DNA of 64,000 nt from positions 558,001 through 622,000 of the forward strand of contig CANMDW010000002.1 of the NCBI GenBank assembly GCA_947496705.1, written 5' to 3'. This DNA is from an uncultured Aquimarina sp. GTDB lineage: Bacteria > Bacteroidota > Bacteroidia > Flavobacteriales > Flavobacteriaceae. Position numbers and translations under genes: made by a program. Numbering within the stretch: the stretch's first letter is position 1; each line of letters begins with the position of its first letter. Positions 51,833 through 62,077 of this stretch are shown here, piece by piece. The notes beneath the pieces were generated by a model, which worked only from the letters and a program-made list of their open reading frames with translations, was not told the origin of the DNA and made no database searches.

Positions 51833-52891
51833 TTAGGTTCTTTTATAAAATTCTCCCCTTACTCTAACCAATAATTGATTAACTACATTCAAATTTGGCC
51901 TTTCCATCAAATTCGATTGATCATAAAAGTCTTCTAGTTCTTCCTTTATTTTTTCAGCTTCATTAACCAGATCGTCATACTCAAAGTCACCATTCTTAAT
52001 TCGTAGTAAGTATTCACGATCCGATCTTCTAACATTTACAACACCTTCTTTAGCTATTTCTTCAGCCATATGAAGCAATCGAAAAGTATGCATCATGTTT
52101 TTGGTATCATAGTTCTTACCATGTGCAACATTATTCTTGTACCGTTCTTCATTTCTCTTTTTAACCCAAGTCCAATATTCCTTGTACTTTTTACAATAGG
52201 ATGAATACCCGTCAACATTAAAGTAAAGTAATGCTATTGGTTGTTCTTCCCTTGGAACAGAGCTTAAACACACTTCGTTTGCATTTTCCCTTGCTATACC
52301 TTGATACTCTTTATTTTCCCCATAAAAGAGATTATAACAATCTTTCATATGAGGGATTTTAACTAATCCACAATATTTAGTTTCAAGTTTTTTGATCTTG
52401 AGAAACTCTCTAAGTACAATTGATTGTTTTTCAGTTCTCACATAACAGAAATCTAAAACAGATTTTCGTTCTTTCTCTACAGGATTTACAATCTTCTTAT
52501 TTAACCCTCTAGCCTTTTTGATTTGTGTATAGGCATAATTGGCAAAAGTATTTTTACATAACTTAGATAGAAAATATTCCATTTTGATTAGATCAAAAAT
52601 AGGATCTTTCTTTATTATACAATCTTCGGGTACATTCAATAATTCCAGTATATTAGGATTATTTTTTGATAACAACTCTATAAACTTTCGAAGTTCATAG
52701 TAGACAATATCATTAGTTTCATTATTTATCTGACCAACATATTCTAACGAGTAAAATTGTTCTTTTGGTAATATAAAAACACCTCTTATGTCTGTATCTG
52801 ATGTTGCAGTAGCCAATCCATATGCTCGGCTACCACTAATACACTCAAATATTATTGATCCAGAAGCTTTAAGTTCTTCTATTGCTTTCAT
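51833..52891 (-). CDS. RlaP-type nucleotidyltransferase (RNA-repair associated)
   Basis: A 352-aa protein. The polymerase-beta fold motif is readable: ISGSRAYGLATATSDTDIRGVFILP (GSR...DTD) near residues 19-43, followed by a third acidic strand (NDIVYYELRKFIELL). Helical HEPN-like and RlaP-specific regions follow (FANYAYTQIKKARGLNKK). RlaP proteins are the nucleotidyltransferases seen beside RNA ligases in RNA-repair operons (Burroughs and Aravind). It would add a nucleotide to, or otherwise modify, damaged RNA ends. Its start overlaps the second NTase gene by 4 bp. Confidence 0.85.
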   Translation of the reverse strand: MKAIEELKASGSIIFECISGSRAYGLATATSDTDIRGVFILPKEQFYSLEYVGQINNETNDIVYYELRKFIELLSKNNPNILELLNVPEDCIIKKDPIFDLIKMEYFLSKLCKNTFANYAYTQIKKARGLNKKIVNPVEKERKSVLDFCYVRTEKQSIVLREFLKIKKLETKYCGLVKIPHMKDCYNLFYGENKEYQGIARENANEVCLSSVPREEQPIALLYFNVDGYSSYCKKYKEYWTWVKKRNEERYKNNVAHGKNYDTKNMMHTFRLLHMAEEIAKEGVVNVRRSDREYLLRIKNGDFEYDDLVNEAEKIKEELEDFYDQSNLMERPNLNVVNQLLVRVRGEFYKRT

Positions 52892-53640
52892 TTTGTTATT
52901 TCTTTAAACAGAAAATTATCTATTCTTTCACTATCAGGTTTTCCTGAAGACAATGACTTCGCATATTTATCATTAGTGGCTATAGTCTCTGAAACAAAAC
53001 GTATCACTTTTTCATTTCTCGAATGAAAATAACTTTCATCATTTTCAGACTTTATTACCATTAGATTTTTGATTTCATCTGCTATATCAACCGTTACTAA
53101 AGATAGCATTTCACTAAAAACTACTGGAGGTATCGATTTATACTCTAATATCCATTTACCAGCTAAAGATGTTCTTAATGCATAAAATAAACTTTTTAGT
53201 TTTATAGTTGAACCTGATAGTTTTTCTTCATATTTCTTACTCATGCTTAAATAATGATACATACTAGCTACCGGCGAAAAGCAATCTTTTGCTATACTTC
53301 TCAACTCAGAAACTAATTCATCATCATCACCTAGATATACTATTGGTGAAAATAAATGTTCCAATGCCGGAACATTAGATTTTTTAAGTAACCGCAGGCT
53401 TTTACGGAGTTCCCAACCTACGGCGTCAAAATCTCCATCCATTATGTCTATAGCATCCTTTTTTTCAGAAACTGATAAGTACCATTCTAATGGATGAGTA
53501 TATAAAAAACGTACATCATAATCACTATCTGGCGAAGCAAAACCCCAGGCTCTGCTACCCGATTCGCAGGCATAGTTTATCTTTACATTACGTTTTTCTT
53601 CTATATGTTTAAGTCTTGTTTTCATCCTAAATTTCTTCAA
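52888..53640 (-). CDS. second RlaP-type nucleotidyltransferase (YcgL-like)
   Basis: A 250-aa protein with the same motif set, YACESGSRAWGFASPDSDYDVRFLY near residues 23-47 and DAVGWELRKSLRLLKKSN, shorter than its neighbour. The pair differ widely outside the catalytic part, so they may act as a complex or on different ends. Overlaps both flanking genes, hence one transcript from the zinc-ribbon gene onward. Confidence 0.85.
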   Translation of the reverse strand: MKKFRMKTRLKHIEEKRNVKINYACESGSRAWGFASPDSDYDVRFLYTHPLEWYLSVSEKKDAIDIMDGDFDAVGWELRKSLRLLKKSNVPALEHLFSPIVYLGDDDELVSELRSIAKDCFSPVASMYHYLSMSKKYEEKLSGSTIKLKSLFYALRTSLAGKWILEYKSIPPVVFSEMLSLVTVDIADEIKNLMVIKSENDESYFHSRNEKVIRFVSETIATNDKYAKSLSSGKPDSERIDNFLFKEITK

Positions 53641-53995
53641 TAATTATTTTACCTTTTTGAAATGCCAAATAATGATACGTATAGCATTCTGTAACTATTG
53701 TTGCTATTCCTTGATCACAACTTGGGCAAATTTGATTTAAAAAATCAGTATCACTGTATCCACAACAGCCAAAACAATTTTTTAATAATTTGTGATTTAC
53801 TAGCTTTGAATCTCTTACGTTAATTAAAATTCGATCATGATGAGCAATTGATATATCAATATCACCTTCAATGAAATGACCTCTTTCAATTATTTCCTCT
53901 CCTGTATCAAGATACTCTAGATTTAAATCAAACCTTTTTAATTGATTTGTTAGAGAAGTACCACAGCTAAGGCATTTTATATTTATAGTTTTCAT
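53627..53995 (-). CDS. zinc-ribbon protein of the repair operon
   Basis: A 122-aa protein with CLSCG at residues 9-13, CFGCCG near 79 and CPSC near 95, giving two CxxC-type zinc-binding pairs and a middle acidic part. It is the first gene of the RlaP operon, directly behind the operator-promoter at 54.03 kb. It could bind RNA or bridge the NTases; function unknown. Confidence 0.7.
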   Translation of the reverse strand: MKTINIKCLSCGTSLTNQLKRFDLNLEYLDTGEEIIERGHFIEGDIDISIAHHDRILINVRDSKLVNHKLLKNCFGCCGYSDTDFLNQICPSCDQGIATIVTECYTYHYLAFQKGKIIIEEI

Positions 53996-54004
53996 TTTCT
54001 TTAA

Positions 54005-54049
54005 TTACAATACAAAGATGAAATACCCCTACGCAATTATTTTGCGCAG
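54005..54049. promoter_or_regulatory. operator between WYL regulator and zinc-ribbon/RlaP operon
   Basis: CTACGCA (54029-54035), 7 bases, TGCGCAG (54043-54049). On the minus strand ATTTCATCTTTGTATTGTAATTAAA follows (TAnnTTTG-like), nearly the same as at 41.86 kb. It lies between divergent genes, so one bound regulator could control both itself and the RlaP operon. Confidence 0.75.
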
Positions 54050-54086
54050 AAAAAAATAATGCCTATTTTTCGACAAATGTTTGATC

Positions 54087-55112
54087 ATGGCCCTCAACAA
54101 AAATGCATTAATACGTTATAAAACCCTAGATAAATGCCTACAAAACAACAATCGCAACTGGACGTTAGATGATCTGATAGAAGCTTGTTCTGATGCCTTA
54201 TACGAATATGAGGGTAGAGATATCAATGTAAGTAAACGAACTATACAGTTGGATATTCAAATGATGCGTAGTGATAAATTGGGGTATAATGCGCCTATTG
54301 AAGTTTATGATAAAAAGTATTATAGGTATGCCGATGAAGACTATTCTATTACAGATATCCCATTAACTGAAAACGACATGAATGTGCTCTCGGAAACCGT
54401 AGAAATGTTGAAACAGTTTAAAGATTTCTCTTTATTCTCTGAACTTGGTGGTATTATCCAAAGATTGGAGGATAAGGTATATACTGAAAAGACACATCAA
54501 TCGGCTATAATTCATTTGGATAAAAATGAAAAACTAAAAGGACTTGAACATTTAGATATTCTGTATCAAGCCATTCTTAAGAAGATCGTATTGAAAATTA
54601 CCTATCAATCCTTTACTGCAAGACAAGCTTCAGAGTTTGTGTTTCATCCTTTTATTTTGAAAGAATTCAATAATCGATGGTTTTTAGTCGGAAAACCAAA
54701 TGCAAAGAAAAAACAACCTATTGTAACTTTAGCACTTGATAGAATCATTTCCATAGACTTTGATACTCAAATCCCTTATACCGATGTAAGCTTCAACGGG
54801 GATGAATATTATAAAAACACTATTGGGGTTACGGTATTAAATGATGAACAACTTCAAGAAATAATCCTTAAAATTGACAGAAAAAATACTCCCTATGTGA
54901 TAACAAAACCTTTTCACCATTCTCAAGAGATTGTGGAAAAATTAGAGGACGGTAGTGCCATTATCAAATTGCATGTTCATTTGAATTTAGAATTTGAACG
55001 AATGATTTTAGGTTTTGGTGATACTATAGAGGTAATACAACCTAGGCTACTTAGAAAAAGAATTCGCCAAAAATTAGAGAGGGCACATAGGCTGTATCGA
55101 ATAGAGGAATAA
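54087..55112 (+). CDS. WYL-domain transcriptional regulator
   Basis: About 341 aa from the ATG at 54087. The N-terminal winged HTH (RYKTLDKCLQNNNRNWTLDDLIEACSDALYEYEG...VSKRTIQLDIQMMR) is followed by the WYL sensor domain (residues about 140-220; LYQAILKKIVLKITYQSFTARQASEFVFHPFILKEFNNRWFLVGKP) and a C-terminal WCX extension. WYL regulators sense nucleic-acid ligands and control defence and RNA-repair genes. Divergent from the RlaP operon with a shared palindromic operator that recurs before rtcB and at the left border. Confidence 0.9.
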   Translation: MALNKNALIRYKTLDKCLQNNNRNWTLDDLIEACSDALYEYEGRDINVSKRTIQLDIQMMRSDKLGYNAPIEVYDKKYYRYADEDYSITDIPLTENDMNVLSETVEMLKQFKDFSLFSELGGIIQRLEDKVYTEKTHQSAIIHLDKNEKLKGLEHLDILYQAILKKIVLKITYQSFTARQASEFVFHPFILKEFNNRWFLVGKPNAKKKQPIVTLALDRIISIDFDTQIPYTDVSFNGDEYYKNTIGVTVLNDEQLQEIILKIDRKNTPYVITKPFHHSQEIVEKLEDGSAIIKLHVHLNLEFERMILGFGDTIEVIQPRLLRKRIRQKLERAHRLYRIEE

Positions 55113-55374
55113 TACTTTAGAAAACCTCTCTATTGTCTATTATCGATGTAGTTAAAAACTACTATGAGATTTCATCATTTAGAATTTCAAATCTAATCAC
55201 ATATTCATGATGAGCAGTATTATAATACTACAGCCCTAACATCTTGCTCTAGAATTGATCTAGATAGCTCTAGATCAGTTTTGATACTTAAAACTATCAT
55301 TATAAAAAATAAAATCATGTTAATTGAAGTATTATTATTCAAATAACTTAAAATATTATTTACTTTTATCCCTT

Positions 55375-55680
55375 ATGATGAAAAACAGTAAGAATTTTAC
55401 AGTTATGTTTTTTGTCACTTTGTTTTTGTTTTTCAAGGTGGCAGGATTGCATGCACTTACGCATCATGAAGATGATTCAAACGTTCAGCATTGTGAAGTT
55501 TGTCATATTTCGACAGCGGTTAATTTTATACCGCTGCTAGAAACAGAAACTACTGTTTTACCAGATACAGAATATTTTTTCACAGAACAACAAATCAACG
55601 ATAAAGCGCTTTTTGTTACTTTTAAGAAAAGGCATTTATCAAGTTATCTCTTTACCAGGCCTCCCCCACAATTCTCATAG
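55375..55680 (+). CDS. small secreted protein with HxxHC...C motif
   Basis: About 101 aa from ATG 55375 or 55378. A signal or anchor segment (FTVMFFVTLFLFFKVAGLHALTHH) is followed by DDSNVQHCEVCHISTAVNF, a cluster of His and Cys suited to metal binding, and the tail ends in PPPQFS. Resembles DUF2946-like small envelope proteins that precede TonB/ABC metal transport operons. It is 250 bp before the ABC ATPase. Confidence 0.6.
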   Translation: MMKNSKNFTVMFFVTLFLFFKVAGLHALTHHEDDSNVQHCEVCHISTAVNFIPLLETETTVLPDTEYFFTEQQINDKALFVTFKKRHLSSYLFTRPPPQFS

Positions 55681-55927
55681 TCCATTTTGTATGTTGTACC
55701 ATCGCTATTTTATAGGATAGGTACATCCAATTTATTTGCCGTTTCGATTTGGTAATCTCCATGTATTGTGGAATGTCTCGAAACCTCGTGCTGAATATTT
55801 AAACATACATCGGGCTCGGTCCTTTTCATAGGGCATCTCTCAATACATTCAAACGCATACTTATTGTTGACCACACTAAGTATAGGTCTTTACACAATTT
55901 ACAAATAATTTTAATTCATTAAACGTT

Positions 55928-56617
55928 ATGTTGAAAGCAACAAACATAAGCAAGTCTTACCATGGAAAGATAGCCTTAAAAGACGTTTCCTTCGAAGTAT
56001 CTAAAGGCGAAATATTTTGCCTTTTAGGTCAGAACGGTGCAGGAAAAACAACGACCATTAACATTTTTTTGGGCTTTATCCCAAAAGATGACGGTCAGGC
56101 TTTTGTGGCCGATAAAGAAATCGGGAAAGACGATACCAATAAACTTACTGCATATATTCCTGAAACGGTGCAACTCTACGGCAACCTTAGCGGTGTAGAG
56201 AATCTGGATTTCTTTAGCCGTTTGGCGGGATTCAAATACACCACATCAGCATTAGAAGCTTTTCTAACAAAAACCGGACTGCAATCAGACGCACAGCACA
56301 AAAGACTGTCCTCGTACTCTAAAGGAATGCGACAAAAAGTAGGTATTGCCGTGGCACTAGCCAAGAACGCCGAGGTAATTTTTATGGATGAACCTACCTC
56401 TGGCTTAGATCCCAAAGCAACCGCAGAATTCACGAAAATCTGTAAAGAATTAGCAACAATGGGAAAAGTGATTTTTATGGCCACCCATGATATTTTTAAT
56501 GCCGTAGAGCTAGCAACCACCATAGGTATTATGAAAGAAGGCACCTTAGTGCAGCAACTAAAAGCTAGTGAAATAAATGCCGGAGAATTAAAGCAACTTT
56601 ACTTAGAAACAATTTAA
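55928..56617 (+). CDS. ABC transporter ATP-binding protein
   Basis: A 229-aa ATPase: Walker A GQNGAGKTT, signature YSKGMRQKVG, Walker B VIFMDEPTSGLD and switch His in MATHD. It is the CcmA/NosF type used by ABC-2 exporters. It begins an operon with a TonB receptor and two ABC-2 permeases; gaps are 4, 2 and 0 bp, so all four are one transcript. Confidence 0.9.
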   Translation: MLKATNISKSYHGKIALKDVSFEVSKGEIFCLLGQNGAGKTTTINIFLGFIPKDDGQAFVADKEIGKDDTNKLTAYIPETVQLYGNLSGVENLDFFSRLAGFKYTTSALEAFLTKTGLQSDAQHKRLSSYSKGMRQKVGIAVALAKNAEVIFMDEPTSGLDPKATAEFTKICKELATMGKVIFMATHDIFNAVELATTIGIMKEGTLVQQLKASEINAGELKQLYLETI

Positions 56618-56621
56618 AACC

Positions 56622-59108
56622 ATGAAAAAATATAGTATTATCATAGTAACAATAATTGCAATTAATGTATCATTCTCCCAAATTTTGGTTACCGGTAAAA
56701 TTGTTGATGTAGATAGACTACCCATATTAGGGGCGACCATTTCGTTTACGAACCAAAGTTCAGGAATAACGAGCGGTACGGTTACCCAAGAAAACGGTAA
56801 CTTTACTTTTGAACTTACGCAAACAGGAGATTACCAAATTGATGTAAGTTACATAACCATGCGGTCGTTGCGTTTACAAAAATCATTTGACCAAACTCAA
56901 ACCTATGACCTGGGCACATTGGTATTAGAACAGGATGTAGAGCAATTGCAATCTGTAGAAATTACTGGTAGAGCTCGAACAGATTATAATAGTGATTATT
57001 CTTTTTCGGCAACCAAAGTGGCCATAAAAAATAAAGAACTGCCACAGGCCATCACTTCAGTAACGAAAGAATTAATAGCGGATCGCCTCGCCTTTCAATT
57101 ACCAGATGCCGTCAAAACGGTGAGTAATGTTACGGTTACCGGCTTATACAATCACTACAATATTCGTGGTATTACACAAGCAGATGACGGACAAATACTA
57201 AATGGGATGCGTACACGGCAATATTATTTTCTGCAACCCATTACTTCACATATTGAACGTGTAGAAGTGATCAAAGGTCCTTCTTCGGTTACTTTTTCTA
57301 GTGCCGACCCAGGGGGAACCGTGAATATGGTGACCAAAAAACCTTTGAAAGAAAAGCGAAGCGAAGTTTCTGCGACTACTGGTAGTTTTGGAACTTTGAG
57401 AGCAACTGCCGATTTTACGGGGCCTTTGAACGATTCTAAAACACTACTATACCGTTTTAACGCAGCGTTTCAAGAGGCAAATTCGTTTAGAGATTTAGTA
57501 AAGAACAATGCCTTTTTGATAACCCCTTCGTTTAGTTACATTCCTAATGAAACAACGGCACTTAATGTTGAAATGATTTACAGCAATGGTGTCGGAAATT
57601 TAGATAGAGGACAACCCATCTTTGGTAGCATTAATGGAGAATTTGATTTGAACAGTACTCCTATTTCTTTAAATGTAGGCGCCTCTAACGATTTCTTCAA
57701 GTCTAAAGAAGTGGTTATCATGACCAACTTCACCAAGAAGTTTACCGATAATTTTGGGTTCAACGCATCTTATATGAAGCAAACCAGGGATGAGGATTTA
57801 GCAGAACACAGAACCGTAAACAGTGCTGCAGTTGATATTGAAGGAAATGCGATACCAACCTTAGCTGCCATGCGCTATGTAGAACGCGAGCAATTTTGGG
57901 ATACAGATAATATTAGTGCATTTTTCAATTTTGACATCAAAGGGGAGAAAATCACGAATAAGTTCTTAGTAGGATATGATGGAACACGATGGGAACGTAC
58001 CATTGGTGGAGGACAAAACGGTGCAAGACGCTATTTACGACTAGACGGTTCGGTAACCAATTTTAATGTTGATGAGGCCGACCAATTTCAAACTATGGAA
58101 ATTGATGGTGTTGTAATGCCCGTACCTAATGTACCGCATTTTAATTTAGAGAATCCAAGCAATGGTATTCGAGAGACGAAAGACTATACGATTTCTGAGT
58201 TTGAAATTCCGGCAAACCTCTCAACGACTGGTGGAATTTATATTCAAGATCAATTCAAAATAGGTAAATTTTCTGCCTTGGTAAATTTAAGATATGAATG
58301 GTTTAATGATATTTTTGATTATGAAGGAGATGAAGAAGAATTTAAGAATGAAGCGTTTATTCCTAGAATTGGTTTGACCTATGAAGTTACTAATAACATA
58401 AGTGCTTATGTTACGTATTTAGAGGGATTCCAGCCTCAAACAAATACCGTGTCATTATCTCCTGCTACCGAAGGCTTCTTTTGGTCTGCTTCACCCGGTA
58501 GATTTGATCCCTTAGAAAGTAGTCTAAAGGAGATTGGTGCCAAAGGAGAGTTTTTTAATGGAAAAGCGGTGTTGAATGCATCCCTTTTTCATATAACTCA
58601 AAAGAATATTCTAATTGGTGATACCTACGATTTGGAAAATTTAACTTCTAGAGGAGAGCAGCGCAGTAAAGGGTTTGAAACTGATTTCTCAGGATATGTA
58701 ACATCAAACTTTCAATTGGTAGCATCCTACGCCTATACCGATGCAGAAATTATTGAAGATGAGGATGAATCGCTAATTGGAGAACGCATTGGTGGGGCTC
58801 CAGAACATAGTGCCAACCTTTGGGGTAAATATGATTTTACCGGCAACACGCTCAAAGGTATTAGTGTTGGCTTGGGTGCGCAGTACAGTGGCGATAAATA
58901 CTCTTGGTATGCAGATCGCCTGTTGTTGCCAGAATACACAGTTTTTGACGGCGCCATTTATTACAAACCATCAAATGAAAATATTCAATTGACCCTTAAA
59001 GTGAATAACCTTTTCGATAAAACGTATTGGTTAGGTGCTTTAAATACATCACGATTAGCGCCGGGTACTCCAAGGAACATCTTGTTAAATGCAACGTATA
59101 AATTTTAG
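56622..59108 (+). CDS. TonB-dependent receptor, siderophore type
   Basis: An 828-aa outer-membrane receptor: signal peptide ending NVSFSQ, a carboxypeptidase-like domain (TGKIVDVDRLPILGATISF), a plug with YNHYNIRGITQADDGQ and HIERVEVIKGPSSVTFSSADPGG, and a barrel ending in NATYKF. Similar in layout to the receptor at 15.4 kb but with a different plug. It is unusual for a receptor to lie between an ABC ATPase and its permeases; the operon may import one compound and export another, such as a metallophore or peptide. Confidence 0.95.
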   Translation: MKKYSIIIVTIIAINVSFSQILVTGKIVDVDRLPILGATISFTNQSSGITSGTVTQENGNFTFELTQTGDYQIDVSYITMRSLRLQKSFDQTQTYDLGTLVLEQDVEQLQSVEITGRARTDYNSDYSFSATKVAIKNKELPQAITSVTKELIADRLAFQLPDAVKTVSNVTVTGLYNHYNIRGITQADDGQILNGMRTRQYYFLQPITSHIERVEVIKGPSSVTFSSADPGGTVNMVTKKPLKEKRSEVSATTGSFGTLRATADFTGPLNDSKTLLYRFNAAFQEANSFRDLVKNNAFLITPSFSYIPNETTALNVEMIYSNGVGNLDRGQPIFGSINGEFDLNSTPISLNVGASNDFFKSKEVVIMTNFTKKFTDNFGFNASYMKQTRDEDLAEHRTVNSAAVDIEGNAIPTLAAMRYVEREQFWDTDNISAFFNFDIKGEKITNKFLVGYDGTRWERTIGGGQNGARRYLRLDGSVTNFNVDEADQFQTMEIDGVVMPVPNVPHFNLENPSNGIRETKDYTISEFEIPANLSTTGGIYIQDQFKIGKFSALVNLRYEWFNDIFDYEGDEEEFKNEAFIPRIGLTYEVTNNISAYVTYLEGFQPQTNTVSLSPATEGFFWSASPGRFDPLESSLKEIGAKGEFFNGKAVLNASLFHITQKNILIGDTYDLENLTSRGEQRSKGFETDFSGYVTSNFQLVASYAYTDAEIIEDEDESLIGERIGGAPEHSANLWGKYDFTGNTLKGISVGLGAQYSGDKYSWYADRLLLPEYTVFDGAIYYKPSNENIQLTLKVNNLFDKTYWLGALNTSRLAPGTPRNILLNATYKF

Positions 59109-59110
59109 AT

Positions 59111-60550
59111 ATGAGAAAAAGGAGTATCTATTTGTTGGCGAGTCAACTATGGAAAGATGCATTTAGATCCAAAATTATGGTTATAGCTTTGGGGCTAATG
59201 GTATTTTTATTGCTTTTTTCGGCCTATAGCGGTTGGGAAAATTATCATGACCAAAATCATACACGAGATGTAATACAGGATGAAGTTCAGCAAAGTTGGG
59301 AGAATAATCCCGATAAACATCCACATAGAATGGCACATTATGGTTCTTTTGCATTTCGATTAAAACATGTGCTAAGTGTTTTTGATGTAGGCATGGAAAA
59401 TTTTGTGGGAAACGCGGTATTCTTAGAAGCACACAAACAGAATACTGTCAACTTTTCTGAAGCCAGCATGTCTACAGGTTTATTGCGTTTTGGAGAAGTG
59501 AGTTTAGCAATGCTATTGAAGGTCATTGTACCCCTTTTGATTTTCTACTTGGGCTTTGCAAGCATAGCGCGAGAGCGAGAAAACGGTACCCTGAAACTTT
59601 TAATAGGTCAAGGTATTAGTAGAAAAGAAATTGTTTTTGGAAAGGTGTTGGGACTTTGGGGTTTATCCTTGATTTTTCTGTTTTCGGTTTTTCTAGTGGT
59701 ATTGTTTTTTGTGCTTATAGAATCGTATGATACCCTCTATAAGGATAGTTTATTTAGGTTTGTGATACTCTTCATTTCTTATATGCTATTTTTTGCTATT
59801 CTTAGCGCCATTACCATTTTGGTATCGGCTTCTAGTAAAACTGCCAAAGGAGCCTTGGTAAAACTTTTGGGAATTTGGTTACTATTTGTCATTATTTTGC
59901 CCAAATCGCTACAAGCTATAGGCTATTACCTCTACCCTACACCCTCTAAAATAGAAATGGAAACCGCCGTAGAACATGATCTAATTCAGCAAGGGGATAG
60001 TCACAATCCAGACGATCCGCATTTTAAGGCCTTAAAAGATTCTGTGCTTTTAGCAAATAATGTAAAAAGTGTAGAAGATCTTCCTTTTAATTACGGTGGA
60101 TTTGTAATGGCTAAAGGCGAAGCTTTGAGTACGGCAATTTATCTAGAACATCAAGAACGCTTGTATCAAGTCTATAATAAACAGAATAATATAGAGCGTA
60201 ATTCTGCTTTTCTAAATCCGTATACCGCTATAAAAAACGTATCTATGGCTTTCTCAGGAACTAATTTTCAGTCGTTTCTTCATTTTAAAGATAAAGCCGA
60301 AGCATATCGGTATAAATTGGCTCAACAAATGAATCAATTACAGATGGATTTTATTCCCAATAAAGGAAAGGCGGGTCCAAATACGATCTCTAGCAAATAC
60401 TGGAAAGAATTTCCGCCATTTGAGTACCGTTTTTTAAGTATTTCCAGCATATTCCGAAACGAGTTAAGGTCGATCTTAGCACTATTGTTATGGGGTGTAT
60501 TGGCCATTTTTGGTCTGTTAAAAGTATCCACAAACTTAAAAGCCATTTAA
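59111..60550 (+). CDS. ABC-2 type permease (DUF3526-like), first subunit
   Basis: A 479-aa membrane protein: one N-terminal helix, a long periplasmic part (about residues 40-135), then a cluster of helices (LAMLLKVIVPLLIFYLGFASIARERENGTLKLLIGQGISRKEIVFGKVLGL), the ABC-2/NosY-type signature, then another large loop and a last helix near the C terminus. It pairs with the next gene and the ATPase at 55.9 kb. Confidence 0.85.
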   Translation: MRKRSIYLLASQLWKDAFRSKIMVIALGLMVFLLLFSAYSGWENYHDQNHTRDVIQDEVQQSWENNPDKHPHRMAHYGSFAFRLKHVLSVFDVGMENFVGNAVFLEAHKQNTVNFSEASMSTGLLRFGEVSLAMLLKVIVPLLIFYLGFASIARERENGTLKLLIGQGISRKEIVFGKVLGLWGLSLIFLFSVFLVVLFFVLIESYDTLYKDSLFRFVILFISYMLFFAILSAITILVSASSKTAKGALVKLLGIWLLFVIILPKSLQAIGYYLYPTPSKIEMETAVEHDLIQQGDSHNPDDPHFKALKDSVLLANNVKSVEDLPFNYGGFVMAKGEALSTAIYLEHQERLYQVYNKQNNIERNSAFLNPYTAIKNVSMAFSGTNFQSFLHFKDKAEAYRYKLAQQMNQLQMDFIPNKGKAGPNTISSKYWKEFPPFEYRFLSISSIFRNELRSILALLLWGVLAIFGLLKVSTNLKAI

Positions 60551-61891
60551 ATGTATAGTTTATTATTTAAATCATTTTTTAGAACTAAGATATTCTTAGT
60601 AAGCCTCGTATTACTAGTAACAGTCGGAATAATTAGCATACTAATTGGTAAGCAGTATTTGGTGAAACAAGAAAAAGCCATTGTTGCTGCGCAAGAATTT
60701 CAAGAAGAAAGCATCAAGAGAAATGTAGAATATCACAATGATGATCTTGGCTTGTTGTTATATTATTTACGATTTACATTAATAAAAAAACCAAGCAATA
60801 TCAGTGCTATTTCTATAGGACAGAGTGATGTAAATCCGTTATTACAAGCAGTTACTATTCGTGGATTGGAGGGACAGAAATATGACACCGATTTTGAGAA
60901 TCCATCCTTGTTAATGTCTGGAAATTTAGATTTAGGGTTTGTTATTATCTATCTGTTTCCGCTAGTATTAATCGCTATGACTTTTAATTTATATTCTGAA
61001 GAAAAAGAATTAGGTACTTGGCGAATATTAGCCGCACAAACCTCTGGAAAAGCAGGTTTTTTGTTCAAAAAACTACTGGTAAGAATAGGCTTTGTTTTTA
61101 TTATTTTACTATTCCTCATGTTCATGGCGAGTATGCTTCTTCAAATACCGATGAATCAAAACTTTTGGGCTATATTTCTGCAAGGCATCCTGTATGTATT
61201 GTTCTGGAGTGCGTTATGCTTATGGATAGTTTCCCTACTAAAAAACTCTAGTTTTAATGCACTAGCCTTAATTTCTATTTGGGTGGTACTTACCATTTTA
61301 CTTCCGGCAATGGTTAATAATTATGTGCTTAACCGATACCAAGTGCCGGAAGCTTTAGATGCTATGGTAGAGCAACGAGATGGTTATCATGAAAAATGGG
61401 ACTTAGAAAAAGATGCTACCATGACTGGATTTTATGAAGCCTACCCGCAGTATAAAAAGTACACAGTTCCTGAAGATAAATTCAGTTGGATTTGGTATTA
61501 TGGAATGCAACACATGGGAGATTTGGCTGCAAAAAATATGAGTGCTGAAATGATAGAAAAGATTATGTTGCGTACTACTGTAAGTGAAAAAGTGGCTCTT
61601 TTTGTTCCTACCATGCATGCTCAGCTAAGTTTCAATAATTTAACAGGGACCGATATGGTTAGTCATTTAAATTTTTTAAAAGCGTTAACTGAGTATCACG
61701 AGAATTTACGGTTGCATTTTTATCCTAAAATCTTTGAAAACAATCCTGCCGATGTAATTGATTGGAAAACTCATAATACTAAAATTTATAGTTCAAAACG
61801 TGATTTTAGCTGGATGCGTCTGATGCTTCCGACCTTACTTATCGTGTTAATAATAGCAATTTTCGGAGTGTTAAACCTTCGAAAACTATGA
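60551..61891 (+). CDS. ABC-2 type permease (DUF3526-like), second subunit
   Basis: A 446-aa permease of the same architecture, with LVLIAMTFNLYSEEKELGTWRILAAQTSGKAGFLFKKLLVRIGFVFIILLF as the conserved core. It directly follows its partner with no gap. The two probably form a heterodimeric exporter channel. Confidence 0.85.
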   Translation: MYSLLFKSFFRTKIFLVSLVLLVTVGIISILIGKQYLVKQEKAIVAAQEFQEESIKRNVEYHNDDLGLLLYYLRFTLIKKPSNISAISIGQSDVNPLLQAVTIRGLEGQKYDTDFENPSLLMSGNLDLGFVIIYLFPLVLIAMTFNLYSEEKELGTWRILAAQTSGKAGFLFKKLLVRIGFVFIILLFLMFMASMLLQIPMNQNFWAIFLQGILYVLFWSALCLWIVSLLKNSSFNALALISIWVVLTILLPAMVNNYVLNRYQVPEALDAMVEQRDGYHEKWDLEKDATMTGFYEAYPQYKKYTVPEDKFSWIWYYGMQHMGDLAAKNMSAEMIEKIMLRTTVSEKVALFVPTMHAQLSFNNLTGTDMVSHLNFLKALTEYHENLRLHFYPKIFENNPADVIDWKTHNTKIYSSKRDFSWMRLMLPTLLIVLIIAIFGVLNLRKL

Positions 61892-61895
61892 ATAA

Positions 61896-61930
61896 GATAA
61901 GGGTTAGATACTATTTCTAACCCTTATTCT
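61896..61930 (+). terminator. terminator of the ABC/TonB operon
   Basis: ATAAGGGTTAGA/TCTAACCCTTAT stem (12 bp) with a 7-nt loop, followed by TCT-rich bases, directly after the second permease stop. Confidence 0.75.
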
Positions 61931-62077
61931 AATACTGTTTACAGAATTTTGACACTCTCTATATAAAGTGAATTTCATTCCTGAATTTATGGGCATAATC
62001 TTATCCTTATTTGTTCCTCAGGTAAACATTTATAATTTCATAAGCAAGCATGTAATAAACAAACTGCTAAGTACATT

